Source: Alkaliphilus sp. B6464 (GTDB lineage: Bacteria > Bacillota > Clostridia > Peptostreptococcales > Natronincolaceae). From it: a stretch of DNA of 64,000 bases. Both the position numbers and the translations under genes were made by a program. A model generated the notes under the pieces. It was not told where the DNA came from and made no database searches. It saw only the letters and a list, made by a program, of their open reading frames with translations. This document shows positions 17,666-26,014 of this stretch, piece by piece (the stretch's first letter is position 1; each line of letters opens with the position of its first letter). Location: the NCBI RefSeq assembly GCF_018141165.1, contig NZ_CP058557.1, positions 372,001 through 436,000 on the forward strand, given 5' to 3'.

Positions 17666-18523
17666 TTATCTTAATTTTCGAATTTCTTCTTTATATAGAT
17701 TAGTTTTTTTATCTAGCCAAGGAGTCTCTAAAATACAAGGCTTTCCTTTTACGGTTTCATGATGAACAATATAGTGAATAGCATCGAACCCAATATGATC
17801 CCTTCCTTTTGGATTATCATCGCCAGCTCCAATATTAGCATGCCTATCTTTCCTTGCACCTCTAGGATTTAAAGATCCATTAATATGGAATACCTTTAAC
17901 CAGTTTAAGCCAACAATTCTGTCGAACTCATTTATTACTTCATCAAAATTATTAACTATATCATATCCTGCATCATGAACATGACAAGTATCAAAGCATA
18001 CTGCCAGCTTATCATTATGCTTTACCTTATCTAATAAATAAGCCGTATGTTCAAATTTATAATTAAGCTCGCTTCCCTTACCAGCCATAAGCTCCAAGGT
18101 AATAAATACATTTTGATCCTTTGTTATAACTTCATTTAAACCTTCTACAATTCTTTTAAGACCTACATCTTCTCCAGAACCAACATGAGAACCTGGATGA
18201 AGTATAATGTATTTCGATCCTATAGCTTCTGTTCTATCAATTTCTTTACGTAAAAACTCTACTGCTAGACCAAAAGTATCTGTTTTAGCCGATGCCATAT
18301 TAATAATGTAAGGAGCATGGACAATAATATTTGATAGTCCATTATCCTTCATAAATTGTTGACCTTCTTCTATATAAAGATCTTCAATTTTTTTTCTCAC
18401 TGTATTTTGTGGTGCTCCAGTGTAAATCATAAAAGTATCTGAATTATAGCTAGCTGCTTCCTTAGCAGCTGTTAATAAACCCTTTCCTGCCATAGAAACA
18501 TGGGATCCTAATTTAATAGTCAT
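17666..18523 (-). CDS. nfo: Deoxyribonuclease IV (AP endonuclease)
   Basis: It cleaves DNA 5' of abasic sites in base-excision repair. It is a TIM-barrel metalloenzyme with the family motifs [14 protein letters not shown] (metal His), [46 protein letters not shown] and [21 protein letters not shown]. The length of 285 aa is standard. AAAGGAA precedes the ATG. It is transcribed after the three small membrane-protein genes but is separated from them by about 96 bases. Confidence 0.96.
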   Translation of the reverse strand: MTIKLGSHVSMAGKGLLTAAKEAASYNSDTFMIYTGAPQNTVRKKIEDLYIEEGQQFMKDNGLSNIIVHAPYIINMASAKTDTFGLAVEFLRKEIDRTEAIGSKYIILHPGSHVGSGEDVGLKRIVEGLNEVITKDQNVFITLELMAGKGSELNYKFEHTAYLLDKVKHNDKLAVCFDTCHVHDAGYDIVNNFDEVINEFDRIVGLNWLKVFHINGSLNPRGARKDRHANIGAGDDNPKGRDHIGFDAIHYIVHHETVKGKPCILETPWLDKKTNLYKEEIRKLR

Positions 18524-18619
18524 ATACGAATATTCCTTTCTTAATATGTTTGTCTATTAGTATATACCACAATATTAAGTAAGTTAACATTAACTTAATA
18601 TCCTATTTTTAGGATCTAT

Positions 18620-19006
18620 TTAAAATAGTGATAATCCTATTTTATATACTTTCTTTAATCCTAGCCACGCAAAACATGAAATAGCTCCAATTGTTCCTAA
18701 TTTTCCACCTAATCCTACATAAGCAGAAGAGGATAAAATAAATATTATTCCTACAAAACAACCAACAAAAACCATTTCCCAAAGTTTAGGCACATTTTTC
18801 TTCGATATCATTCCTGCATAAGAAGCTGAGGTAGCCACACTAGCTAATGTTGCTCCTAACTCTGGAACAAATCGTGGAAATACTATTCCAGATAATAATG
18901 TTATTATAGCAGAGCCTAATACTGCACCTTTATTTAAAGAGATACTAATCCAATAAGCTCCAACAGCTCCAAATATGGCTGATAATAATATCCATATATT
19001 TTCCAT
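18620..19006 (-). CDS. Small four-helix membrane protein (paralogous pair, member B)
   Basis: It has 128 aa with about four hydrophobic segments. A repeated pattern shared with the gene just upstream is GIVFPRF ... LASVATSASYAGM ... YVGLGGKLGTIGAI, compared with GIFLPKT ... TYAASFIGMSG ... YAGLGGKGGTTAAL. The two are therefore diverged duplicates. I do not recognise a named family. Third and last gene of a tight operon (15-base gap). Confidence 0.7.
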   Translation of the reverse strand: MENIWILLSAIFGAVGAYWISISLNKGAVLGSAIITLLSGIVFPRFVPELGATLASVATSASYAGMISKKNVPKLWEMVFVGCFVGIIFILSSSAYVGLGGKLGTIGAISCFAWLGLKKVYKIGLSLF

Positions 19007-19021
19007 ATATAATCATCTCTC

Positions 19022-19384
19022 CTATCGACCAAATAAACTCATTATTGTTCTGGTAATTAAGGTAGATAAAGCAGCAGTAGTTCCACCCTTTCCACCAAGC
19101 CCAGCATATATTTCTTGAGTATTTGCTAAAACTATTCCTATTACTATGCCTCCCAAAGATGCCCCAAATATAGAAGAAATCACATTAATTCCAGACATTC
19201 CTATAAATGAAGCCGCATAGGTAGTTCCAGCCAATGTCTTTGGAAGAAATATCCCTGCTAAAACACCTACAAGTCCATTTGATACTATAGCTCCATAACC
19301 CATTTTATGATTTAAAGTCCATGTAATAACAGCACTAATAAAGGCTAAAAATATTATATTAATCTTATTTTCTTTAATTTTCAC
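19022..19384 (-). CDS. Small four-helix membrane protein (paralogous pair, member A)
   Basis: It has 120 aa with about four hydrophobic segments and a Gly-rich AGLGGKGGTTAA loop. It starts at GTG with GGAGGAGGAAG upstream, two bases after the stop of the 58-aa gene before it, so translation is coupled. It is paralogous to the next gene downstream. The equal size and shared GLGGK-GT motif suggest a heteromeric membrane complex. Function unknown. Confidence 0.7.
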   Translation of the reverse strand: MKIKENKINIIFLAFISAVITWTLNHKMGYGAIVSNGLVGVLAGIFLPKTLAGTTYAASFIGMSGINVISSIFGASLGGIVIGIVLANTQEIYAGLGGKGGTTAALSTLITRTIMSLFGR

Positions 19385-19386
19385 AC

Positions 19387-19563
19387 TTACTTCCTCCTCC
19401 CTTGAAGCTCTCTAAAATGTCCAGTTAATCCAATAAAAAAGAGGAATCCTATTAATAGTAAGACTATTTGACAAATTGCATTGCTAATATTAAAAAGCGA
19501 AAGTACCAACAGACCAGTTCCTGTTGAAACAAAGGCTAAAAACCATAACATTTTTGTTAGCAT
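19387..19563 (-). CDS. Small two-helix membrane protein, 58 aa
   Basis: The ATG at 19563 follows a strong AGGAGGAAAAAT and opens a 58-codon frame with two hydrophobic helices (about residues 5-25 and 30-46) and a basic tail RELQGRRK. Its stop is two bases before the GTG of the next gene, so it is the first gene of the three-gene membrane operon. Not recognised as a named family. Confidence 0.7.
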   Translation of the reverse strand: MLTKMLWFLAFVSTGTGLLVLSLFNISNAICQIVLLLIGFLFFIGLTGHFRELQGRRK

Positions 19564-19870
19564 ATTTTTCCTCCTAAACCATAGTATTTATTTAAAGTCC
19601 ACCCGAAATTATTTTATTAATTTGTTAATAATTTGTCAACTTCTTTATATCAATATAGTTATATTATTTTTATAAAATTAAAAATTTTTAAATAAAAATA
19701 GTCTTATTTTATAGGTACCCATATTTTTGATTTTTATAGAATTGTATCCCAATATAATAATTACTAAATAAGCCATTATATACTCTATAATTATACACTA
19801 ATCGAAGGATAAAAAGGATATATATTTAGCATAATAATTATGAACTCCAAAATAAAAGGAGGGTATTTCT
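19564..19870. other. AT-rich divergent intergenic region
   Basis: About 300 bases between divergent small genes hold the promoters for the membrane operon (minus) and the 59-aa gene (plus). The sequence is extremely AT-rich, with several TATAAT-like hexamers, and I could not select one promoter with confidence. No coding remnant seen. Confidence 0.4.
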
Positions 19871-20050
19871 ATGAAGATACAAGAAGGTTTAATTCCAACA
19901 GTATTAGGTACAGCTGTTACTGCAACTGGTACAGTTTTAAAGAAAAAAGATATTAAGCCTATGGTGGCAGCAGGTATGATTGGTTTTGGATTAGCCCATG
20001 TCGTTCTAGGTGCCATTGATATGATGGATAACAGAAATGATATGTGGTAA
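19871..20050 (+). CDS. Small conserved protein, 59 aa
   Basis: The ATG follows AAAGGAGGG at good spacing. The 59-aa product begins MKIQEGLIPTVLGTAVTATG, then a KKKDIKP turn and a second hydrophobic stretch MVAAGMIGFGLAHVVLGAID, ending in a charged tail. I recall near-identical small clostridial proteins that databases label asparagine synthase; that label cannot be right for such a short two-helix protein. It is followed by a strong terminator, so it is a single-gene unit. Confidence 0.75.
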   Translation: MKIQEGLIPTVLGTAVTATGTVLKKKDIKPMVAAGMIGFGLAHVVLGAIDMMDNRNDMW

Positions 20051-20082
20051 TCTTTATTAGGAATTTTAATTGATTAAACAGT

Positions 20083-20129
20083 AAAAAAAGGGGCTGTATT
20101 AAAAATCATTTTAATACAGCCTCTTTTTT
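20083..20129 (+). terminator. Rho-independent terminator
   Basis: AAAAAAGGGGCTGTATTAAAA and TTTTAATACAGCCTCTTTTTT pair with one mismatch, with T runs on both sides. It ends the 59-aa gene and can also end the selenoprotein gene on the other strand. Confidence 0.88.
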
Positions 20130-20183
20130 ATTATTATCCTCATCCTAGAACAGTTCCGGCAACTCGTGAATTGTCCATGTTTT

Positions 20184-20465
20184 CTATAATTTCACACCTG
20201 ATAGTAATAGGTTTTTTATGCCCAAAAATTTATTTAGTTTTATTGTTAACACATCATTTTTAGCTTCAATAAATTTATTTACATATATTATTACATCATC
20301 TATATTGTATTCATCAAACTGTTGTATCAATTTAGGCTTCCCAAAATTCACTTTTGGTTCTGGTATCTTTACTCAGCAAGATTTACTAATACTTAAATCT
20401 ATGTTTATTATTTTTCCTTTTTCTTTTATATACTCTATAGTAGCTTTATCTATATCTAATTTCAT
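20184..20465 (-). CDS. Probable selenoprotein, HesB-like CC/Se-motif family (in-frame UGA = Sec31)
   Basis: A normal ORF scan breaks this gene at a TGA (20373-20375), but the frame continues without another stop for 62 codons, giving 93 aa. The residue before the TGA is Cys30, so the motif is SKSC-U. Downstream the sequence is conserved-looking: IPEPKVNFGKPK and the tail LTIKLNKFLGIKNLLLSGVKL. I recognise this as the small (seleno)protein family with a CC or C-U pair, related to HesB/IscA proteins. A hairpin with a GU-starting loop begins about 15 bases after the UGA, as expected for a bacterial SECIS. The ATG has only a weak AGAAAG. The alternative is a Cys-to-stop mutation. Confidence 0.75.
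20341..20357 (-). promoter_or_regulatory. Candidate bacterial SECIS hairpin
   Basis: On the minus strand CCAAAA-GTGAA-TTTTGG forms a perfect 6-bp stem with a 5-base loop beginning GU. The loop G is about 22 bases after the UGA, inside the 16-37 base range usual for bacterial SECIS elements. It lies within the coding sequence, as it must in bacteria. Confidence 0.5.
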
Positions 20466-20637
20466 ATCTTTCTCATAGCCTTTCTAAATAGAATTTAATA
20501 TGCATAGCTCATTTTTACTTCGATTTTTTAGGTAGTTGTCTACACATCGTAAAACTCTCCTAATTTTAAGATATCACCTTTTAAAATTAGAGTCAACAAT
20601 ACCATCTCTATGATCCAAACCTTTACCAACTACATCT

Positions 20638-20686
20638 AATAACATAAAAAACTCTATGAAATATCCTTAGAGTTTTTTATGTTATT
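20638..20686. terminator. Bidirectional terminator
   Basis: AATAACATAAAAAACTCT and AGAGTTTTTTATGTTATT are a perfect 18-bp inverted repeat with a 13-base loop. It lies between the UPF0180 gene (upstream on the minus strand) and the selenoprotein gene. Confidence 0.85.
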
Positions 20687-20769
20687 AAATATTAGATGAT
20701 ATATAAAACTTGAACTATTTTTATTTTATCCATTGATTATTCTAATATAATCATGGTATTAATGATTTT

Positions 20770-21033
20770 TTATTCTAATTGCTCTATTGTAGCTATTATG
20801 TTATCTAAGCCTACTTCATCTAAATTTATCATACTTGTAAATTGGTTATAAGAAACTAAGTCAATTACACCCGTAGTATTATGGGCTAAATAATCATTAT
20901 TTTCATTGGAGTATATTATTACATCAATTGGCTCATTGGCTATATCTATGGTTGTTATATTGTACCCTTTTTCTCTTAGAAGCTTAGCTACATCATGTAG
21001 CCCCTCTTGAACTGCTACTACTTTGCTTTTCAC
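20770..21033 (-). CDS. UPF0180 family protein (YkuS-like)
   Basis: It has 87 aa, beginning KVVAVQEGLHDVAKLLREKGY, the family signature, followed by a beta-alpha pattern around DVIIYSNENNDYLAH. It is small, soluble and of unknown function. It starts at GTG with ATAGGAGG just upstream. That ribosome binding site and the overlapping TAGTG lie inside the tail of an ABC transporter remnant, so the gene was once translationally coupled to a longer upstream gene. Followed by the terminator at 20638-20686. Confidence 0.85.
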   Translation of the reverse strand: MKSKVVAVQEGLHDVAKLLREKGYNITTIDIANEPIDVIIYSNENNDYLAHNTTGVIDLVSYNQFTSMINLDEVGLDNIIATIEQLE

Positions 21034-21170
21034 TATTTTCCTCCTATCATACCAACTAGTTTGAGATTCCCATAATTCTGAACATAGTTTATTTTTTCTA
21101 ATAGTTGATTATGTGTTTCCTCTTCAACTATTGTTCCATTATCTAAAACTATTATTCTATCTATCGTTTT
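21033..21170 (-). pseudogene. C-terminal remnant of an ABC transporter ATPase
   Basis: A 45-codon frame lacks a start and is closed by a stop at 21171-21173. It reads KTIDRIIVLDNGTIVEEETH and then NQLLEKINYV, the usual end of an exporter-type ABC ATPase after the H-loop (D-x-I-x-V-L-x-x-G-x-I-x-E-x-G-T-H). The rest of the gene is gone. Its stop overlaps the UPF0180 start codon. Confidence 0.7.
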
Positions 21171-21203
21171 TTATAGCCCCTAGACTTATCTTGCCTTATT
21201 AAA

Positions 21204-21259
21204 AATTAAGGTAGAATTAAGGCTATCTCAATCTAAATTTAAGTTAGCACCTATATACT
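21204..21259 (+). promoter_or_regulatory. Candidate operator and promoter of the LanFEG-like operon
   Basis: AATTAAGG is repeated at 21204-21211 and 21215-21222 with an 11-bp period, the spacing of OmpR-family response-regulator sites. A TATACT (21254-21259) about 42 bases before the first gene could be the -10, with a poor -35 (ATCTAA), as expected at an activated promoter. The regulator is likely the RR encoded at 23764-24498; this is inference. Confidence 0.4.
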
Positions 21260-21300
21260 TGTAGGCAATCAGAAGTAATTGACTTTTAGGAGGGTATAAT

Positions 21301-22206
21301 ATGAGTGAATTAATTATTGAAACAAAGGGACTAACTAAGAGGTTTGATAGATTTACAGCCGTAAAGGATATAAGTCTTAAAGTACCTAAAGGTGCTTTAT
21401 ATGGTTTTTTAGGCCCTAATGGTGCTGGAAAATCCACCACTATCCGTATGCTTTTAGATTTAATGAAACCTACAAAGGGTGAAGTCTATTTATTTAATAA
21501 GGATATAAGGAATCATCGAATGGAAATATTGAGGAAAGTAGGAGCAATGGTAGAATCTCCTTCTTATTATGAAAATTTAACAGCCTATGAAAATTTAGAA
21601 ATAACAAGGAAGATACTACAAATAGATAAAAATGAAATAAATAAAGCTTTAGACATCGTCAATTTATCTAAATGGAAAAATAAAAAAGTGAAAAGTTTTT
21701 CTCTAGGTATGAAGCAAAGGCTGGGGATTGCTCAGGCTTTAATGGGAAATAGAGAGCTTTTAATATTGGATGAACCAACCAATGGCCTTGATCCAGCAGG
21801 GGTAAGAGAAATTAGAAATTTAATAATCAGTCTTCCACAGATAATGGGTGTTACTGTATTAATAAGCAGTCATATTTTAAGCGAAATTGAATTAATGGCT
21901 AATCATGTAGGTATTATTCAAAGAGGAAGTCTATTATTCCAAGGAACTTTAGAGGAATTAAAGGCAAAGGGTAACCGAGAAATCACTATTAAAACAAAAC
22001 CATTGATAGAAGCAGGAGATTTCTTAAAAAGCAAGGGCTATGTTGTAGAGAATAGAGAAGGCAAGATTTATATACCTAGAGGGGACATAAATATAGAAGA
22101 GTTAAATAAAATATTGGTATTAGAAGGCTATGGTGTTTCCCATTTAAGCGAAAGTGAGAAAAATTTAGAAGAAATCTTCTTGGAGTTAACTGGGGGTGTA
22201 GAGTAA
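21301..22206 (+). CDS. LanF/CprA-like ABC transporter ATPase (peptide resistance)
   Basis: It is the ATPase of a transporter that protects against antimicrobial peptides. Motifs are Walker A GPNGAGKSTT, signature SFSLGMKQRLGIAQALMG, Walker B LLILDEPTNGLDP and H-loop SSHILSE. The C-terminal region of about 90 residues matches the lantibiotic-immunity ATPase family. AGGAGGG precedes the ATG. The order ATPase, two similar permeases, response regulator, kinase is that of LanFEG immunity loci and of cprABC-cprK/R in C. difficile. No lantibiotic biosynthesis genes are near, so it is resistance rather than self-immunity. Confidence 0.88.
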   Translation: MSELIIETKGLTKRFDRFTAVKDISLKVPKGALYGFLGPNGAGKSTTIRMLLDLMKPTKGEVYLFNKDIRNHRMEILRKVGAMVESPSYYENLTAYENLEITRKILQIDKNEINKALDIVNLSKWKNKKVKSFSLGMKQRLGIAQALMGNRELLILDEPTNGLDPAGVREIRNLIISLPQIMGVTVLISSHILSEIELMANHVGIIQRGSLLFQGTLEELKAKGNREITIKTKPLIEAGDFLKSKGYVVENREGKIYIPRGDINIEELNKILVLEGYGVSHLSESEKNLEEIFLELTGGVE

Positions 22207-22949
22207 TGATGGAATTTTACCAATTACTAAAGGGAGAATTTCTTAAACAAAAACATAGCTTTACATGGCCTATAGCTTTGTTAACGCCTATATTGGCAGG
22301 TGGTCTTAGTTTTTTAAATCTTTTTATTCGCTATGATTATCTTATTGGATTAGGAGCCAAGGAAGGATTAAGTTCTTGGAATGTATTATTATTACAACAT
22401 CATTTTATGTGGTTCTTATTTTTACCTTTAGTTGTTACAATCTTTGCATCCATAGTACACTATATAGAATATAAGTCTAATAGCTGGAAAAACACTTTGG
22501 CACTTCCAGTTTCAAGAAGCAAAGTATATCTAGCTAAGTGGTCTATCGTATTTATATTAAGTATTATAATGATACTTGTTAATGCTTCGGTTTTAGTAAT
22601 GGTAGGTAAAATATTAGGATTTCCTGAAGCTGTGGACTTTATATTAATTTCAAAATATACATTTTATCAGATAGCTGCCATTACAAGTGTAATCAGTATT
22701 CAATGTTTTATAAGCTCCGAGATGCGTAATACTAATATTGCCTTGACCATCGGATTTGTAGGAGTAGCATCTTCCTTATTCTTTGCCCAGTCAGAAAAGC
22801 TATCTAAATTAATTCCCTATGCCCATACAATTTATTCTCTACCAGACCCTACTATGAATAATAACATTGCACTACAATATGGTCTTATCTTCGGTATAGC
22901 TTTTTTAGTAATAGGAATTTATTTCTTTAATAGAAAACAAATATGTTAG
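22206..22949 (+). CDS. LanE/CprB-like ABC permease
   Basis: It is a 247-aa permease with about six membrane helices, beginning MEFYQLLKGEFLKQKHSFTW, typical of the lantibiotic-immunity permease subfamily of ABC-2 proteins (short N-terminal cytoplasmic helix with ExLKxK). The motif SNSWKNTLALPVSRSKVYLAK, shared with the next gene, is the family cytoplasmic loop. The start overlaps the ATPase stop (TAATG); a second ATG follows immediately. Confidence 0.88.
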   Translation: MMEFYQLLKGEFLKQKHSFTWPIALLTPILAGGLSFLNLFIRYDYLIGLGAKEGLSSWNVLLLQHHFMWFLFLPLVVTIFASIVHYIEYKSNSWKNTLALPVSRSKVYLAKWSIVFILSIIMILVNASVLVMVGKILGFPEAVDFILISKYTFYQIAAITSVISIQCFISSEMRNTNIALTIGFVGVASSLFFAQSEKLSKLIPYAHTIYSLPDPTMNNNIALQYGLIFGIAFLVIGIYFFNRKQIC

Positions 22950-22960
22950 GAGGGAATTAA

Positions 22961-23695
22961 ATGAAGGATATATTTGATGTAGAACTTTTAAAATTAAGAG
23001 GTTCTAAAATATTGTGGATTGTTATTTTAGCACCTATATTTATGGTAGCCCAAGGGGCTTTCAATTTAATTCGTTATTATGATATATTTACAGGAAAGGG
23101 ACAAAATGTTTGGGAGCAACTTTATACTCAAAGTATGATTTTTTATGTAATGATTCTTTTTCCTGCTTTAATAAGCATCATTATGACTTTAATAGCAAGA
23201 ATTGAAAATGCAAATAATAGTTGGAAACATTATCTTAGCTTACCGGTAGATAAGGAAAAGATATATGGAATAAAATTTATTATTGGATGTGGGCTTATTT
23301 TTATCAATATACTAGTATTGATTGTAAGTGTGTTAGTAGCAGGAAAAATTATTAATGCTCCAGGTAATATTCCCTATAAAATGATTTTTATAAAACCTAT
23401 GGTTACCTATATAGCCGCACTACCTATTATGGTTATACTTTATGTTTTAAGTATTCGATTCTCTCATATGGCTATTCCTTTAGGCATAGGTATTGGATTA
23501 ATTTTACCAGCTATGCTGGTGGCCAATTCAAAGTATTGGATATTCTACCCTTGGACCTATCCTGTTATGGCAGCATTAGGGGGCGATTTTGATACTTTTA
23601 GTAAGGGCAGTAGTGTGTATATCATTAGTTTCATATTATTAATTACTGTATTTGGCTTTGGGTATAGCAGGTTTAAAAATAGGGATATTGCTTAA
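22961..23695 (+). CDS. LanG/CprC-like ABC permease
   Basis: It is a 244-aa permease paralogous to the gene before it, with six predicted helices and the matching loop NNSWKHYLSLPVDKEKIYGIK. AGGAGGG precedes the ATG. It probably pairs with the upstream permease and the ATPase to form one transporter that moves antimicrobial peptides away from the membrane. Confidence 0.88.
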   Translation: MKDIFDVELLKLRGSKILWIVILAPIFMVAQGAFNLIRYYDIFTGKGQNVWEQLYTQSMIFYVMILFPALISIIMTLIARIENANNSWKHYLSLPVDKEKIYGIKFIIGCGLIFINILVLIVSVLVAGKIINAPGNIPYKMIFIKPMVTYIAALPIMVILYVLSIRFSHMAIPLGIGIGLILPAMLVANSKYWIFYPWTYPVMAALGGDFDTFSKGSSVYIISFILLITVFGFGYSRFKNRDIA

Positions 23696-23763
23696 ATAAA
23701 GTATTTTAAAAAGTAGAGTATAATGAATTATTATATAATGAACTGTAATAGGAGGTGTAAATC

Positions 23764-24498
23764 TTGCTAGATGTAGATATGACTAGTATAAGCGATAAAA
23801 AAATATTGTTAGTAGATGATGAAATTGATATTTTAGATTTATTGGAGGCCGTTCTCTTAAAGGAAGGCTTTCAAAAAATATATAAGGTTACTAATGGGTA
23901 TGAAGCCATTGGCATATCTAAAGAGATGAAGCCGGATATTATAGTTTTAGATATTATGATGCCCTATATGGACGGTTTTGAGGTTTGCAGAAGACTGAGG
24001 GAAGTTACTTTTGTACCAATTATCTTTTTATCAGCTAGGGATGAAGATGTAGATAAACTTTTAGGATTAGGGATTGGAGGAGATGACTATATTACTAAGC
24101 CCTTTAGCCCGAAGGAAGTAGCCTTTAGAATTAAAGCACATTTTAGAAGAAGTGAATATATGGCTCTAAAGGATCATGTTAAGGAAAAAAATATAATAAC
24201 CTTTGGAGATATTGAAATTAATAGGGATAAGGGTGAAGTAAAAAGAAGAGGTGTCCCTGTAGATTTAACGGCTAAGGAGCACAATCTTCTTTTATATTTA
24301 GCCCAAAATCCTAATCAAATTTTAAGCAAAAATAAAATATTTGAAAAAGTATGGGGCTGCGATTTCGAAGGTTATGATAATACATTGATGGTTCATATTA
24401 GACATCTTCGCCAAAAGATAGAAGACGCCCCAGCTAATCCTAAGCATATCGTTACTATAAAGGGATTAGGCTATAAGCTAGTTATAGAGGATAGATAA
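23764..24498 (+). CDS. OmpR-family response regulator (CprR/LanR-like)
   Basis: The receiver domain has the acidic pair in LLVDDE, phospho-Asp63 in IIVLDIMMPYMDGFEV, and the conserved Lys in ITKPFSP. It is followed by a winged-helix domain (KEHNLLLYLAQNPNQ, MVHIRHLRQKIEDAP, VTIKGLGYKL). The start is TTG with AGGAGGTG at good spacing. It follows the transporter genes by 68 bases and precedes its kinase by one base, so it most likely controls this operon in response to peptide stress. Confidence 0.92.
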   Translation: MLDVDMTSISDKKILLVDDEIDILDLLEAVLLKEGFQKIYKVTNGYEAIGISKEMKPDIIVLDIMMPYMDGFEVCRRLREVTFVPIIFLSARDEDVDKLLGLGIGGDDYITKPFSPKEVAFRIKAHFRRSEYMALKDHVKEKNIITFGDIEINRDKGEVKRRGVPVDLTAKEHNLLLYLAQNPNQILSKNKIFEKVWGCDFEGYDNTLMVHIRHLRQKIEDAPANPKHIVTIKGLGYKLVIEDR

Positions 24499-24499
24499 A

Positions 24500-25894
24500 A
24501 TGAAATGGAAAATTTTATTGCGTTTTTTATTAATTCTTGTATTATCTGTTATTATTGTTTTTCATATCAATATTTTTGTAGTCTATGAACTTTTTATTTC
24601 AGATAATCATTGGGATGAAAAGTGGACTCAGTTGCCCAACTTTTCCTTAGACTTCTATCAATACATTATTGAAGAGGATGGCACACCCACGGTAACAAAG
24701 GATGGACTTGAAGAACTTAATCATCGGAATGCTTGGATTCAGATTTTAGATGAGGAAGGATATGAAGTTTATCATTGGAATAAACCAGAAGGAACATTAG
24801 ATCATTATACTCCTAGCCAAATAGTTTATCATAATATTTATACTGGTGTTATAGATAATTATACTACCTTTGCTGGTACTGCTGATATAAACGACTATAA
24901 ATGGAGTTATATTATAGGTTTTCCTATGGATAAGATAGCTAAATATATGTATCTTTATTCAATTGAGGAATTAAAATCAAATATATTTGCAGCAGCTATA
25001 GGTCTATTTATTATTCCTGTAGTGGTTTTTATAGTAATGGGATATATTTTTGGTAGAAATCTTACTAATCCTGTTATCCATATAATCCAAGGTATAAGTC
25101 AATTATCAAAGGGTGAATACGATAAAAAGTATGTTGAAAAAGGCTTATATAAAGAAGTCTATACTACTCTTAATAACTTATCTGATACATTAAAGATTAA
25201 TGAGGTTGAGCGACAGGTTACAGAGAAAATGAGAGAGGAATGGATTCATAATCTGTCCCACGACTTAAAAACTCCCCTGGCTTCTATTAAAGGTTATGGT
25301 GAGCTTATAGCTGATGAAGAATATGTTTTAACTGATGAGGAGATAAAAAAATATTCTAATATAATTAAAGAAAAGGCTTATTATATGGAGGGACTACTGG
25401 AGGATTTAAAGCTGACACAGATTTTAAAAAATGGCCTAATTCCTATAGTTCGTAATAAGGAAGATATTATAGAAGTCCTTAGGGATATTACTATTGATAT
25501 ATTAAACAATCCTAATTATGAAAATAGAAAAATACAGTTTAATGCCAGTGAGGAGAGAATTGTCTTTACCTTTGATAAATCCTTGATACAAAGAGCATTT
25601 ACTAATCTTATATATAACGCTATTGTTCATAACAATGAAAGCACAGAAATTATCATTAGTGTATATAAAAATGACAAAGTGTATGTAGAAATAGAGGATA
25701 ATGGAAAGGGTATTTCTAAAGAGGACTTAGACAATCTATTTGAAAGATATTATAGAGGTACTAATACGGGAGAAAGCCACAAGGGATCAGGACTTGGCAT
25801 GGCTATTGCTAAACAAATTATTGAGATTCATGGTGGCACTATCGATGTAAAAAGTACAATAGGAGTAGGAACAAAGATAATAGTTATATTGTAA
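24500..25894 (+). CDS. Sensor histidine kinase (CprK/LanK-like)
   Basis: It has 464 aa: membrane helix 1 (about 7-28), an extracellular sensor of about 130 residues, helix 2 (about 158-180), HAMP-like linker, DHp domain with phospho-His254 in HNLSHDLKTPLASIKGYGELI, and an ATPase domain with N-box NLIYNAIVHN, G1 DNGKGI and G2 GSGLGMAIAKQI. It is paired with the regulator immediately upstream. Its end abuts transposase debris on the opposite strand. Confidence 0.92.
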   Translation: MKWKILLRFLLILVLSVIIVFHINIFVVYELFISDNHWDEKWTQLPNFSLDFYQYIIEEDGTPTVTKDGLEELNHRNAWIQILDEEGYEVYHWNKPEGTLDHYTPSQIVYHNIYTGVIDNYTTFAGTADINDYKWSYIIGFPMDKIAKYMYLYSIEELKSNIFAAAIGLFIIPVVVFIVMGYIFGRNLTNPVIHIIQGISQLSKGEYDKKYVEKGLYKEVYTTLNNLSDTLKINEVERQVTEKMREEWIHNLSHDLKTPLASIKGYGELIADEEYVLTDEEIKKYSNIIKEKAYYMEGLLEDLKLTQILKNGLIPIVRNKEDIIEVLRDITIDILNNPNYENRKIQFNASEERIVFTFDKSLIQRAFTNLIYNAIVHNNESTEIIISVYKNDKVYVEIEDNGKGISKEDLDNLFERYYRGTNTGESHKGSGLGMAIAKQIIEIHGGTIDVKSTIGVGTKIIVIL

Positions 25895-26010
25895 CCTAAT
25901 GAAGAATGTAGTCTTTTGGTATTATAGAACATTTCTATATACTCAAATACTGCATTCTTTGCTTTTTGTATAGTATAAAATTTACCATCAATTAACAACT
26001 CCGTTTTCAA
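25890..26010 (-). pseudogene. IS3-family transposase C-terminal remnant
   Basis: The frame reads KTELLIDGKFYTIQKAKN and then AVFEYIEMFYNTKRLHSSLGY, the end of the DDE integrase core of IS3-family OrfB proteins. Nothing upstream or downstream completes the element; similarity stops right at the kinase gene end. Confidence 0.75.
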
Positions 26011-26014
26011 TGAT

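Noticed and set aside
19871-20050. Database-style label asparagine synthase for the 59-aa protein
   Set aside because: The product is far too short and has no synthetase motif; the label as I remember it is a propagated error.
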